Of a DNA stretch of 64,000 nt, positions 35,051-46,271 are shown in pieces. Under the pieces are notes generated by a model, which made no database searches, was not told the origin of the DNA, and worked only from the letters and a program-made list of their open reading frames with translations. Source of the DNA: Cotesia glomerata (taxonomy: Eukaryota > Arthropoda > Insecta > Hymenoptera > Braconidae); the NCBI RefSeq assembly GCF_020080835.1, contig NC_058160.1, forward strand, positions 6,513,515-6,577,514, written 5' to 3'. Every line of letters starts with the position of its first letter. Position 1 is the stretch's first letter. A program made the translations under genes and the position numbers.

Positions 35051-35188
35051 AGAAAAGCCCCAATAGATGATCACGTACCAGTATATGATCACTCCATGTA
35101 TTTGTATATCTATATTCACAAATATAGGTATACAAATACATGGAGTGATCATATACTGGTACATGATCATCTATTGGGGCTTTTACCT
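35051..35188. mobile_element. Palindromic MITE, copy 2 of 3
   Basis: Nearly identical to copy 1 in the same orientation. The left tip has lost GT (AGAAAAGCCCC instead of AGGTAAAAGCCCC) while the right tip GGGGCTTTTACCT is intact. TA flanks both sides (35049-35050 and 35189-35190). The 138 bp form one hairpin with a loop of about 14 bases. Open frames across it are palindrome artefacts. Confidence 0.85.
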
Positions 35189-35269
35189 TATTTATAAAAT
35201 CAAACTTATAAAATAGTAGATTTTATTAACATTAACATTCACAAGTCAAAAATAAAATAGACAAAGATA

Positions 35270-35760
35270 TATGAATGTATTTACGTATGTATGTAGCGAT
35301 ATTAGGTGTACTTGGAAAGGCAAGTGGCTTTGTGTCCAGCAATCAACTCAGAGAGCAGGATTTGAGACTCGGGAGTAACTCGTCGCGATTAATCGATCTT
35401 TCAAGCAAGCATACATACAGCATGGGATACAAATGACCTTATCGGGTCGACACTCGAGAGTAACAAAGACAGAATGATATTTCTCTGGTTGTTTTCGAGC
35501 TTGATATCTATGTATGTTTATCTGTTTCTCTGGACACGCGTACGTATACGTGTACATTGGTTAATGCGATTATATCTTGTATCCTCTCTATTCCCTTGTT
35601 ACTATCGTGATCCACTGTAATTATTATCACAATCTAATGCTTTATGCATTTCAATTTTGACATTGTATGCCAGTAATATGCTCTATAATACATAATAAAT
35701 ATTCCATTATACGACACTCTGACATGTCTGTTCATTTTTGGACTCAATCCTTCCTTCGTC
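35270..35760. promoter_or_regulatory. G+C-richer block with a possible minus-strand exon
   Basis: The block includes an imperfect palindrome ACACGCGTACGTATACGTGT (about 35534-35553) and several inverted TCGA-type motifs. At its right edge, an acceptor ending TTTTTCAG (35761-35763) precedes 17 polar codons (DEGRIESKNEQTCQSVV) and a stop at 35707. An overlapping plus-strand ATG frame (35667-35879) is equally open. I cannot choose between exon and chance. Confidence 0.25.
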
Positions 35761-36844
35761 CTGAAAAATCATTACTTTTTCATTTATATTTTCTAATCAC
35801 CTCTACATCTACTAACATAGTCCGTGTTTTACTTTTACTTGGCGAATCATACATACACAGAATAATATTAACTTATTAACTTTCGCATACCTCAACCGCG
35901 AACTCTTGGGTGTGCTCTTACTATTTACAACTTAGAGTAGGCTCATATCATGTGCACTTATACCATATTCTAGGATACACTCACTTTAAATCGCCATCAC
36001 CATTTTTTGATCTTGTATATTTTGTAAAAAGTACACGTATTAAGAGGACACTCTCTGATGAACAAATCTACTGATGGTATTGAAGTAGTTCTTCGGGCAA
36101 TTATAAAAAAATCCAATTAAAAATCTTGTCATGAATACGTTAGTCTGCCGCTCGTACCACGTAAACGCGATATCTTTCGAAAGACTTGATGAGTTGGCCT
36201 GATTTTCTTTCATTTGGTTTGAATTTTTACTTAATTCGATTTCATAGATTATCACATTTCTCATACTTTTCCTTAACTAAAAATCAGTAACATGATTATT
36301 GTAATTTTTGCAGTATAAACTATTTATATTTTCAATATTATGAAATAATTATCATTTTAACTAAAAATTTAAAATTCTTATTTTTACCATTGACCAGATA
36401 GAGTTAACGAAAAGTCTGAAAAGTCTCAGATACGTGTCAGAATATATTAAAGTAAAAATTTCATTTTCTTCCTTAGATACGTTTTTAGTAGCTTCACCTA
36501 TAACTATCCATCTATGTAACGCAATCTTTCGACGTAGTTTTATTGACCTTGAGATGTTTAATTAATGAAAATTTGGACATCGATAAAGGACCGATAAAAA
36601 TACAATAATTAAATAACTTTATTCTAGTGTTTTGATGAAGATCATCATATCATCAGTATAAAACACGCGACTAATTTAGACTAATTTTACAAGTTAAATA
36701 CACGCCATGGAATGACAGTAAATATTGTCCTTCAACTGCATAAAATATTACAATCTAACGCTTCTTGTTTTTAATTAGACTAAAAATTTTAAAAATAAAT
36801 TATAATTTCGAAAATTAAAAATTACGCTCTATATTTGAAATTCA

Positions 36845-37085
36845 AGCTAAAAAGTAGAAAATAATTTCAAGTGCTTTTCAATAAGTTTGAAATGAAAATA
36901 GAGTAATGAACAAAAAAAAATTCATTTCATTGTAAAAAAAAGCGTATAGTACTTTTTGAGATATTTTGACAATAATTTTATGCAATAAAAAGACTATTTT
37001 TCTTGATTATTTTATTCTACTTGAAACTTATTGAAAATCATTTTTAGTTCTTTTCTCTTCTTTAGTTTGGTTTGTTATTAATAAA
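36845..37085. repeat. Diverged inverted-repeat element, copy 2
   Basis: AAAAGTAGAAAATAATTTC, TTCATTTCATTGTAAAAAAAAG and TTTAGTTTGGTTTGTTATTAA parallel 15440-15690. The outer arms pair (TTTCAATAAGTTTGAAAT with ACTTGAAACTTATTGAAA). No clear flanking duplication. Confidence 0.4.
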
Positions 37086-37089
37086 ATGT

Positions 37090-39869
37090 GTTTTTTATAG
37101 TTTGTCTAACTATAATTTATTACTACATTGCTTTTGTTATTTTGAATGAAGAAACCTGTTCTTAAAGTAAGCTTAAAGAATGCATATTCAGATTTTTTAC
37201 CAACCTTTTTTTTTATTATGCTTGTAAAAGTAAATATTCCATCAGATTCTTTTATAATGAAATAAAAAAAAAAAAAAAACATGATGAGGTAGTTCTTTAG
37301 AACTCAAATTTTAGGCGAATACATTGAAATACGATGAAACATGAAACCATTAAAATTGAAGCCTTTCAGCAAATTTTGTAAATCTCAAAAATGAGCCACG
37401 CGATCGATGTGTAATTATCTGTAACAATGTGCTATTCTTCTGTCTTATTTAATTGTCGATAAAATAAGATCAAAGTAAACTAAAAATTTCGACATGAACG
37501 TTAAGCTAATATTTACAGTATAATGCACAACTAATATTTAAGACTGTAATTCTCTTCAATTATAGGCTTCTCTGCATTATAATTTTCAGTAAAAATATTC
37601 TCTAAAGTAAAACAAGGATGCTTCAGTTGACAAGCTTCTTCATTCTTGCAATATAATTACTTTAGTCTTCACTGCACCTAATAAATTGGTCTATAAGCTC
37701 TTTTTAACATGCTGTTATAAATTTTCTGACGTATTTATATAAAGAATGATAATACAAACCATCCAAATTTTTTTTTTGTTTTGGAAAAAGAGACCATTAA
37801 TTTTTCCAGTGTTTTCAAGGATAGTGTTTCCTTTTTTCTATCAGTATTATATTTATCTTTTAGCTTTTCATTATTCTCTTTGTTTTATATAAACTCCATA
37901 AAGTTTAACGAGCATCGTGGAACCTCTTGTGCTTCACACAGGCCCTAATGAATCCCGGAAATGAGTTACTGTACACTTGAATAAGTATTATGTTACACGC
38001 GATTCAACGCTTCAACTAAGATTACTGTAAGTGAAAACGATGCTAAGTGATCAGAAAAAAAATCCGTTTCATCTCATAATTTCAGACACCAAAAAAACTA
38101 TAGTAGACATAAACAACACCCAATTAGTCTGAAATACATAGTTTTAAAATTAAAAGAAAAGTTTTGAAATCAAGTACAGACTTTTATTTTAATCGAAAAA
38201 GGTTTCTCTAATTAATTTACATTCTAGACGAAATTCCAATCACTTCATGGAAGTTTACTTGGATCTGTACTAGGTGATTAAATTAATGCCTACTTTGATT
38301 TCTGCTCTTGCTTTCGACTTTCGATTGTTCTCTCGTATTAGTTGTCTACCAATGCGACACCCATTGGACTTACATTGGAAACTTCTTGTGCATCCATGCG
38401 TGACTTGGATAAACTTCCAATGAATTCCGTGTTGTAGTAATGATTAATGTCTACAATGTATATCTATGTATGTCTTCAACCCTTCTATTATTATCATTAT
38501 TATTAATGATAAGTTATCATTGATAACTGATTATGGATATTATTATTGCTTTTGTATCAGTTCATCAAGTTATTTTTCATAATTAAACTTTCAAGTTTTT
38601 CATAATTTCTCCTGAAATTACGTGGAGTGATTTGTATATTTATTTATTTCCTTATAATAGACCCAACAGCCGGGTGGTTCATAACGGGGTCACTTGATCA
38701 ATACACATTTGTTACAATAATTATTAGGACAATTAAATATAAACTTTTTAATAGATTGACAACTATAAAAATTAAAGGATCCTGTGATCAATTTTGAAAA
38801 GAGAAACAAAATACTTGTAACAATGGTTAAGGTAAGAAAATCTAGACTATGAAGAAGCTATATAAACCATATCTTTAAATTAAATATATAAAAAAAAAAT
38901 GAATAGTTGAAAAAATAATGAATTAAATCAATTGTCAAAACGCCAGAAAACTTGAAATTTACCTTAAGATTTCACAGATCTCAGTGTAACCATTTAGGAT
39001 GCGAGATGATTGATTGTCAGACATTGATTGAAACCGAGTAAGTCGAGTAAACGGTTGTCTTTCTCGTAAAGATAGAAATTTCGTTGAAAAAAGTTGTAAC
39101 TATTTTAGAAATTCATAACTTTTAAAGCTTAAATTTTACTTTAATATCAATTTAACCTTTTGGATTATCAGCTTTTTGCAAACTTACATTATATAAAACT
39201 AACATTGGATTTTGAAGAAATAAAATTTGATAATGATTATTACACTATGAAAGTAAAGATTTTCAACTAAAAGATTCGGTTGTTTAATGAAAAAAATGAA
39301 AATTGCAATTTATATGCTTAATTCACTGATTATTAAATAATAACTTGCATTGTAACATTAAAATACATCAAAATTGGCAGAAATATTTATTCAAACATCA
39401 AATTGTGCAAATATTATTATATGCCACGCGTATATTTAATAAATGTCTCCGTAGTAACAGAAACGTTGCCAAATTTCCAAGTCTAGGTACCATAATTCAA
39501 TTCTATTTTCCGTTCAGGAAGCTACTTACTCATAATAATTTAATGAAAGTGCACTAGAAAAAGTGGAGAAAAAATTTAATCAATGTTTACTTTTTCCAGA
39601 AACTTTTGCAGTAAAATAAACTGCCCTATAATTTTATAAATTTTTTAAAAATAAACCATAAACAAGATTATTCTGTAAATTATCAGGCATCTGGTTAGTA
39701 TCCTTGTCCTTAAGGTACAACTTTATCTCACAATATAAATTAAAATAAATGTCCTGAAGATAAAACTCATCCATTAAAAGCTCGGTAACTAATGTAATAA
39801 AACTTAAAATTTCTTTCAACGGACCAAAAACAATTGCCGTAAAAGTATTTTATAAACAAACAAGTATTT
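37090..39869. other. AT-rich noncoding stretch
   Basis: A G+C-richer patch at 38285-38430 contains a 45-codon ATG frame (38287, MPTLISALAFDFRLF...) and a short CATTGGAA/TTCCAATG inverted pair, without splice support. The rest is low-complexity. Confidence 0.35.
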
Positions 39870-40240
39870 ACTTATACTGCAGTGAATAAATTAAGCATGC
39901 ATAATTCAAACATTATGCTGGCAGTGTTGTGTTGAAGTGACAGGTAAGTCTGTACTGTAAGTTTTAACCAGAAAGGCGACGGTGTCGTCTGTGTCTATGT
40001 CGTGGAAGTGTCACAGACATCAATGGGCTCCGGTATGTGATGGTACATGGGTAGAATAGTGTACTGTAGATCCATCGATGGACGTGAACCGCGTGCACGC
40101 CAAGATAAGGAGTAAAGTCTTTGGCTCTTCCTCCTATACCTTCGATAGGATGTAATGCTCTTACTGGACAAGAGATAAGAGAAAGAGAAAGAAGAGATGT
40201 GAATCCTGGTTAGGCATAGTAAATAATAGTAGTCTTGGAT
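39870..40240. promoter_or_regulatory. Island with a consensus plus-strand splice donor
   Basis: GTGACAG/GTAAGTCTG at 39943-39944 is a full-consensus donor. The preceding 60 bases after a CTGCAG have no long frame, so an untranslated first exon is possible. G+C-richer DNA with CATCGATG and CGCGTGCACGC follows to about 40240. Confidence 0.25.
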
Positions 40241-40317
40241 CGGCGAAAGAACTTTTCTTTTCACTCAAACCGTGCCTCGATATTGATCTTCCGTCTTTGT
40301 CTTATCCCATTGGAATT

Positions 40318-40445
40318 CACTTGCGCTTTTATTTATACTTTCAGCTCTTCCTTCCCCTCTTTCTTTTCTTCTTTTCCATCTTTATTTATTCTTCTTTTCT
40401 GTCACGTTCTTTGTTTATTTCTTCTCTTCAATTCTCTTCAATTCG
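40318..40445. repeat. Long pyrimidine tract
   Basis: About 125 bases are almost purely C/T on the plus strand, with TTTCAG inside. This could serve as a splice polypyrimidine tract or form triplex DNA. Confidence 0.5.
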
Positions 40446-40839
40446 AAGCAAGTTCGTACGTCAATGAATGAAAAAAAAAATTTTTTTTTTTCTTAAATAA
40501 AACGAAGAGAAGAAGTGAAGAATATAAAGAATGCAGTTCTTTTCATTCAAGTGATAAAACGCTGGTTCATCAATCATATGTTTAAATTTAAACCGTCTCA
40601 ATTAATCACGTTGAAAGTTATTTATATTTAATCGAGAAAATATTTCGTTTCATTAAAGGTGATTGGGAGTAATGATTGAATGAATAATCAATTACTGTAC
40701 TTAAACTTTTAACTTGAGCTTATATTGTCTCTGTGTTTGACTAGGATGTAGCGTTGTACATATAAATGTAATCTCAAAATCGATCGATTGTACAATCAAT
40801 AATGTAATTCAATAATATTTAAATGAAATTCCAAAGTGC

Positions 40840-41018
40840 TGTCGGCTTTGGAGTTTTAATCCATGGATTGCAAGACAGAGAGAGTCTTCCAGCTGTTGAA
40901 TTATGCGGGGGTCGTGAGTGTGGATACCCGAGCAATAGAGAATCCATGGAATTTCAAGGTCCAACTTGTCGCAACTGACCCTCGAGGGCTATGCTTCGGG
41001 TATCGATCGATCGATCGT
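40840..41018. promoter_or_regulatory. G+C-richer island with inverted motifs and (ATCG)n
   Basis: AATCCATGGA occurs twice (40857 and 40941 regions). GATACCCGAG near 40923 pairs with CTTCGGGTATC near 40993. The block ends in TATCGATCGATCGATCG (41001-41017). No coding frame is convincing. Enhancer-like character is inference. Confidence 0.3.
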
Positions 41019-41181
41019 ACTTACTAACTTCCCAATTAACTAAAGCCTTTGGGCGAGAAAATTTAGCTATTTTCTTTCCCTTGTAAATTATTTTTTAGAG
41101 TAAATACATTTTAACATGATGTAGTGAACACAAATTTGAAAATTTCGCTGAATTGTGTCAACATTAGGTTGTTTTATCATA

Positions 41182-41303
41182 AGGTAAAAGCCCCAATATA
41201 TGATCACTCCATGTATTTGTATACCTATATTTGTGAATATAGATATACAAATACATGGAGTGATCATATATTGGTACGTGATCATCTATTGGGGCTTTTA
41301 CCT
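41182..41303. mobile_element. Palindromic MITE, copy 3 of 3
   Basis: Reverse orientation relative to copies 1 and 2, shown by the loop TATATTTGTGAATATA. One arm lacks about 18 bp (the CACGTACCAGTATA part), giving 122 bp. Tips AGGTAAAAGCCCC and GGGGCTTTTACCT are intact and TA flanks both sides (41180-41181 and 41304-41305). Confidence 0.85.
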
Positions 41304-41498
41304 TACTCAAATCAGCAGAAAGTTGAACATTTTTTAGTTTATTTTAAAAGTTGATAGGCACAGTAAGAAATATTTTAAAAAATTAATATATTATTAATAT
41401 AGTTTTTTAGAATATTTACGTCTGAAACTATTTTAAAATCTTCTTTATAAATATTTATTTTTTAAAAAACAAAATGTAAAACAATCGTTAGATTTCTG

Positions 41499-41504
41499 TT
41501 TATT
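41499..41504 (-). promoter_or_regulatory. Possible polyadenylation signal AATAAA
   Basis: AATAAA on the minus strand lies about 65 bases after the stop codon of the exon at 41568-41628. Confidence 0.35.
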
Positions 41505-41567
41505 TACAATCCTGAAATTAACAGAAATTTGATAATTTTTACAGCAATTAAATTACTATGAAAAAAA

Positions 41568-41628
41568 TTAAGTGAAAAAAAGTTCGTTTCTAAGAATTAC
41601 CATGTCTAAGATAAGCTGTTCTATTGGT
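41568..41628 (-). CDS. Candidate terminal exon of a spliced gene (exon Y)
   Basis: The acceptor CTTTTTCTTTTAG (41629 onward) is strong. Taking one base to finish the codon left open by 41831-41934, the exon reads PIEQLILDMVILRNELFFT and stops at 41568-41570. A donor-like ATG/GTAATT inside could shorten it. In-phase joining to a coding-looking upstream exon is the main support. The family is not recognised. Confidence 0.45.
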
Positions 41629-41830
41629 CTAAAAGAAAAAGACAGAATTTTTCCTTCGAAATTAGTACTATGTATGGATTGAAATTTGAATTTTAATCTA
41701 GAGCCAGTATTTTAATTTTAATTTTGATAAATAAATATATAAACAAAAAATAAAAAAGAAAATTTATCGGCATATTTAATATCTGCTTTAACTGTTAATA
41801 AAACAGTTCTTAATCTGGAGTTAATTTCAC

Positions 41831-41934
41831 CTCGGAGCTGAGTGATGCAAAAGATTATTCTCAGATGCAACAGGATTAAGTTCTGTAACAGTAACACAGC
41901 TAGTCCCACAAATACTACAAGCTTGTCTTACCTG
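41831..41934 (-). CDS. Candidate exon with CxxCxxxC motif (exon X)
   Basis: Thirty-four codons with an RNY pattern read QVRQACSICGTSCVTVTELN followed by PVASENNLLHHSAP. The donor is CCGAG/GTGAAA at 41831. The acceptor is CTGTAG (or CAG three bases later) and its pyrimidine tract is poor. The exon ends two bases into a codon, completed by 41568-41628. CSICGTSC could bind zinc or form disulfides. Oddly, CAG/GTAAGA at the acceptor is itself a good donor, so alternative splicing or a wrong 5' edge is possible. No upstream exon is located. Confidence 0.45.
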
Positions 41935-42154
41935 CTACAGGAATAACTTTATTATTTACTAAATAAGTTGCAAACTAATACCGACTTATAGCAGTTATAA
42001 ATATAAAACTTTTATTATTTTTAATCAACAACAATAATTGTAATCCGCGGAGATAATATTAGCATATAATATTAAAAACGTGAGGTTATAAATAATAATA
42101 ATGATAATATTTATACCCTTTGACATAAAATAAAATAAATTTAGTAAATTTAGC

Positions 42155-42371
42155 ATGTCCTTTGCTTATATAGTAGGTAGGATCACTCCCGCATTAATAA
42201 GAAACGATCGGCTAGATCATGCAAGCATGCAGAAGATAATCCCACGAGGCTTCGAGTCGCATACAGGCATGAATCTCTGTTATCTACATATAGAAGAATT
42301 TGTCCGCACTTGTGCCACAAGGACGCAACCTCGCGAACGGAGAGAAATGCAGTGCATACGCTCTTGATCAT
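42155..42371. other. Island with overlapping ATG frames on opposite strands
   Basis: Plus strand 42155-42367: ATG, 70 codons, starting MSFAYIVGRITPALIRNDRL, after a TTATATAG. Minus strand 42183-42371: ATG, 62 codons, starting MIKSVCTAFLSVREVASLWH. Both have mixed, protein-like compositions in a block G+C-richer than its flanks. At most one is likely real. The minus frame lies about 250 bp upstream of exon X on the same strand but no phase-matched donor is clear. Confidence 0.25.
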
Positions 42372-43429
42372 TTTATTTTTTTATTTTATTTTATTTTTTT
42401 TCGTTTTTATTTTGTTCTGTAAGAATTTATTTTTCGTTGTTTCTCTTACACATATAAAGCAATGCATGTATATGCACAAGTATTGGTATTATGTGAGGGC
42501 ATGAGTGCATGAGTCGTGGTCAAGAGCATCAGCCATTAAAATAAAATAAACTAAAAAGTATACGTCCCGCGTCCCGCTTGTTAGATAATATAATCCGACG
42601 TGATTGTTATATACGATCGCTCCAGAGATATTATATTTTATACTTGTATTGGTCTTGGTCCTACTCTTATAATATCTCTCAGACATAATGTACATTATTA
42701 CAAGTATAACGTCTTTGTGATTCTTTAAGTTATCTACCTTGATTACTCTCTAGCTAAATGATTTATGAATATAGCTTCGATTTTTTAACGATTTAAAATA
42801 ATGGGTTTTAATCAACACTATTTGTGTATTCGAAACGATTCGTATCAAGTTTGTTACTTTTTTAAATATAAACCGTGCGTGTAAGCACTAATCCTGTACT
42901 AAAACGTCATTGTTACAGACATTTTTATGAAATTGTTCAAGGATAATTTGTACAGTTCCATTGATTTAATTTTTTGAGTTTTCATTTGATTTTAATTGCT
43001 TTAAAATGATCATAGGTGTTAGGAACAATGTGATACCAAAGTAGGGTTATAGTAATTGAATTAATAAATAATCGTAGAGAAAATTTAGAGAAAGGAGTAA
43101 AGTGCGAGCCTGCTGAGTAGAAGTTTTTGGTTAGTTGAAAAAATAATCTGAACAGCATGAACCAGGAATTAAACTCGGATCAGTTGGTTTCTCTCTTATT
43201 TAAATTATTCGAAATATCACCTATATTATAGTTCAAATGTTAAAATTAATATAAAAATCAAAAATTGTTTTTGTGTAATTTGTAACATGAAATGAAATTG
43301 ACGTATTACCATAATACCATAAATCATAATATTATATGACTTATATTTAGGTCCAGTTTAATCAATTTTTATAAGAGCGTAAATGTCAAAATTTTTTTTA
43401 AGAAATTTGACTTTCAATTTATATTGACC

Positions 43430-43680
43430 TTTTTTACAGAACAAAACTTGAATCAAAAAAATCATTTATTGTAAGTAAATTTTATGTAGTTTAAGAACTT
43501 TTTATTTAAGGCGTTATATCTACTTGTAATCTTGAAAAAATCGATTTTTTTTTGCATATTTTGAATGTACATATTGAGAATATTGTCCGAAAATTTCACA
43601 TTAATTCAAGACAGAAATTCTTCAAAATGGTTTTCGTGGTTCAAGGTTTTTTTTCTTTGAATTAATTTTTTTAACAGTGA
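43430..43680. repeat. Decayed CACTGA-type inverted repeat
   Basis: CTTGAATCAAAAAAATCATTT and AAAATGGTTTTCGTGGTTCAAG mirror each other as in 61613-61844 and 26294-26508. The ends are lost. Confidence 0.4.
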
Positions 43681-44149
43681 ATCAATTCTTATTTCTGTCT
43701 ATATTTTGAATTCTCTTTAGATTACAAAATTTACAAGAAATAAATTAATATTCGACCGTAAAAACTATCTTTATTAAAGACAAAAAATTTGTAAAAGTTT
43801 GAGTAAAAAATTTTCAAATTTTAACTTTAATATTTTCAATTCCTTAAAAATCAAAATATCGAAAACAAATTTATTTTACATCGAAAGGCTGCTCTTTTAA
43901 CCACAGAATAAAAAACAAAGCAAATCGTTTAATAGACATCGACTCATTGCAGTTACGATTTTTTCCTCGCAACATTTATTATTACAACTATTTATTTATA
44001 AAATTACAGGAGTTTGCTCGAGCAAAGTAATAGACAGACAAATGAGCTCTTAAATTGAGGATAAAAACTCATCGTCCAGTAAATATAAAGGTACAAGATA
44101 CGGGTGTTTCGGTAAATCACATCGACATAAACACATATAAAGATAAATA

Positions 44150-44880
44150 CACTACACTAGCATAATAATATACATGGACACTTTACTCTGGTAGAGTACG
44201 TGAAAGCGAAATTCAGGAATTGGCTGACTAATATGGGTTCTTGAAGCACAGCCAGTAGATCACAAGTATAAACGTGCGAGCAATCGACTTAAGTGTTGGC
44301 TCGCACGCGATAAATCTCAATTATCGATCCTTTTTCTCCTGTGGCACTGATCGGAATACAGTTTACAGTACACTATACCCAACCCGTACCGGTACGTAGT
44401 ATGTAAACGAATGGATTATAAGCTCCGCAAATAAACCAATAAGAGCAAGCACCGAGTAAAGAGTAAAAGAGACGGAGACGGAGACGCGAATTAAATGACC
44501 GATTGGGTTTCAGAAATCCTCTGTACAATGTACAATGTATATTTACAGCGATACAAGTAAATAAAAGTAAAGCAAAGGGCCATGTTGTGTAGTTGTTTCT
44601 GTACGGTCAATCGTGCGGGCCATAAGTCTATGCTCTCCACCTTCTTCCTTAATCTTATTTATACTTTTTATTTATAATACGCGAATTACAACGAAATAGC
44701 AACAGTGAACGAACGTTACGTCCAGAATACTTACTCGCGTTCGGGTACTTTCTTTGGTGACCTACTGAGGTGAAGAGAATTATCGAGAAGTTGCTCGAGG
44801 ACACGTAAGATTATTCCGTTCCGCGTTTAACATTTTGCATTATATATTATATATTACATATTACATATATTGTAATCGCT
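44150..44880. promoter_or_regulatory. Broad G+C-richer region with a possible short exon
   Basis: On the minus strand, 44731-44826 is open (GIILRVLEQLLDNSLHLSRS, then PKKVPER) and ends at a GCGA/GTAAGT donor that overlaps the stop. An internal acceptor CACCTCAG would give a 30 nt exon (44735-44764). GTACCGGTAC near 44388 is a palindrome. It could be the 5' part of a minus-strand gene or a regulatory region. Confidence 0.25.
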
Positions 44881-45879
44881 GAGAAAAATAGTAAATTATT
44901 TTTAGCAAGTAGTTACCCCAACGTGTCGGATTTTTAAAGTGATGCAACTTTGGCTGCCGCTATTTACTTTATTTATTCTACCTTTGCTTTACTGCTATTC
45001 TATTCTGTAGTACAGTAACTTTTTATTTAAAGGCCCTAGACACGCAAATCCCTGATGACGACGACTGATGAGAGTTAACGAGTAGTTTAACTATGACAAT
45101 TGAAATGCTGTTACGATCACTAATGATCTGGTAAAAAAATGTGAAAGCGGTGACGAATGCATCGTTAACTTTTCAAGTTCAAGTTAACTTGATGAATCAT
45201 AAATTCTCGGCTCATGAGTTTTAAACTCCCAAAGGTTGGGGGTATATATATATGAGTTTTACTATTTTTTCTGCTGGAAAGTTTTTAACGAAATAAAATT
45301 ACTAAAATTCAGGTTATTGTGTTACGTTATAGCAACCTAATGATTTTTTTTTCATGTCAAAGAAATTTTAGTTTTTTTTTAGTTTTATGTTAAAAATTAA
45401 AAAGAAAATTTGTAGTTTTATCATTATATTTTTATTCGAATTTAGGAATTATTAAAAAGTTTTTTAAAACTAATTGTTATGCTTTTTTTTTTTTGTAGAT
45501 ATGTTTGAAATTTTTGAACCGACTTTTTCACTTTGTTTCGTGAGTTTCGTAATATTTCAACTAAAAATCAATATTTTAGCAAAAAAAAAAAAAGATCGCA
45601 TAGAAAATTAGCGCGATTTCAAAAAATATAATGAATTCTTCACAAGAACCTGCCATGATTGTTTTTTATCGAAAATCTTTTTCATGTAGTTAAGTAAACA
45701 TTTCTTTAATAGTCCTAAAAATAATCAGAATGATCTTACTTGAGTATTATATCATTTAATCTTCTTTAGCAGTCAACATAACAGTGCAGTGTAGTAAATC
45801 AAGTGTAGCTTTGAGTCAGACTGTAGATCAACAGATTTGCAGTAATGGTAAATTTAGCAGTGAATTGAATTAAAACGGA

Positions 45880-46115
45880 TGGGTTAGAGATAATAGAGAC
45901 ACAATTTGGGTAGAGAAAGGACATTAGTTTGGAAATCAAGTATCAGATTCACGTGGGTGGATTAGTGGTGCTTACTGGTAACTTTTGTAAGTGCGTCGGA
46001 GAATCACGTGGGTAATAAGGAACAAGTAGGTGGGTCAGCACACCGTTGAGGTCGATGGTGGGCAGCGGTCGGTGAACTCCCTCAGTCGCTCGCTGATTCA
46101 TCACTGAGAGTGAAA
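45880..46115 (+). promoter_or_regulatory. Candidate promoter with two CACGTGGGT boxes
   Basis: CACGTGGGT occurs twice in the same orientation (45950-45958 and 46005-46013), 55 bp apart; CACGTG is the classic bHLH E-box. An initiator-like TCAGTC at 46082-46087 follows, then 28 bases later an ATG in good context (GAAAATGG). The block is G+C-rich against AT-rich flanks. No TATA box is evident. Confidence 0.4.
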
Positions 46116-46271
46116 ATGGAATTTCTGACCCGGAAAAATCACTACTTGCATTTAGTGTTTACTGCTAGTGAACTACACATACTCACCGACAATATCACCG
46201 TATTAACAATTGTGTTAATACAATATATACCAAACGTTATAGTCATATTATATTACATTGCATTAAATTGA
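46116..46271 (+). CDS. Candidate small ORF or first exon (51 codons)
   Basis: Starts MEFLTRKNHYLHLVFTASEL and ends in a hydrophobic segment (VIVILYYIAL). Support comes from the upstream initiator and E-boxes, not from homology. A chance frame is quite possible, and a splice donor inside would change the product. Confidence 0.25.
   Translation: MEFLTRKNHYLHLVFTASELHILTDNITVLTIVLIQYIPNVIVILYYIALN

Noticed and set aside
34985..35170. Minus-strand frame repeated in related form at 41088-41285 and 41124-41354
   Set aside because: Similarity between these frames comes only from the palindromic MITE copies they overlap.
35667..35879. 70-codon plus-strand ATG frame
   Set aside because: It overlaps an equally plausible minus-strand frame and has no initiator, splice or motif support.
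40235..40471. 78-codon plus-strand frame rich in F, S and L
   Set aside because: It is produced by the long pyrimidine tract at 40318-40445.
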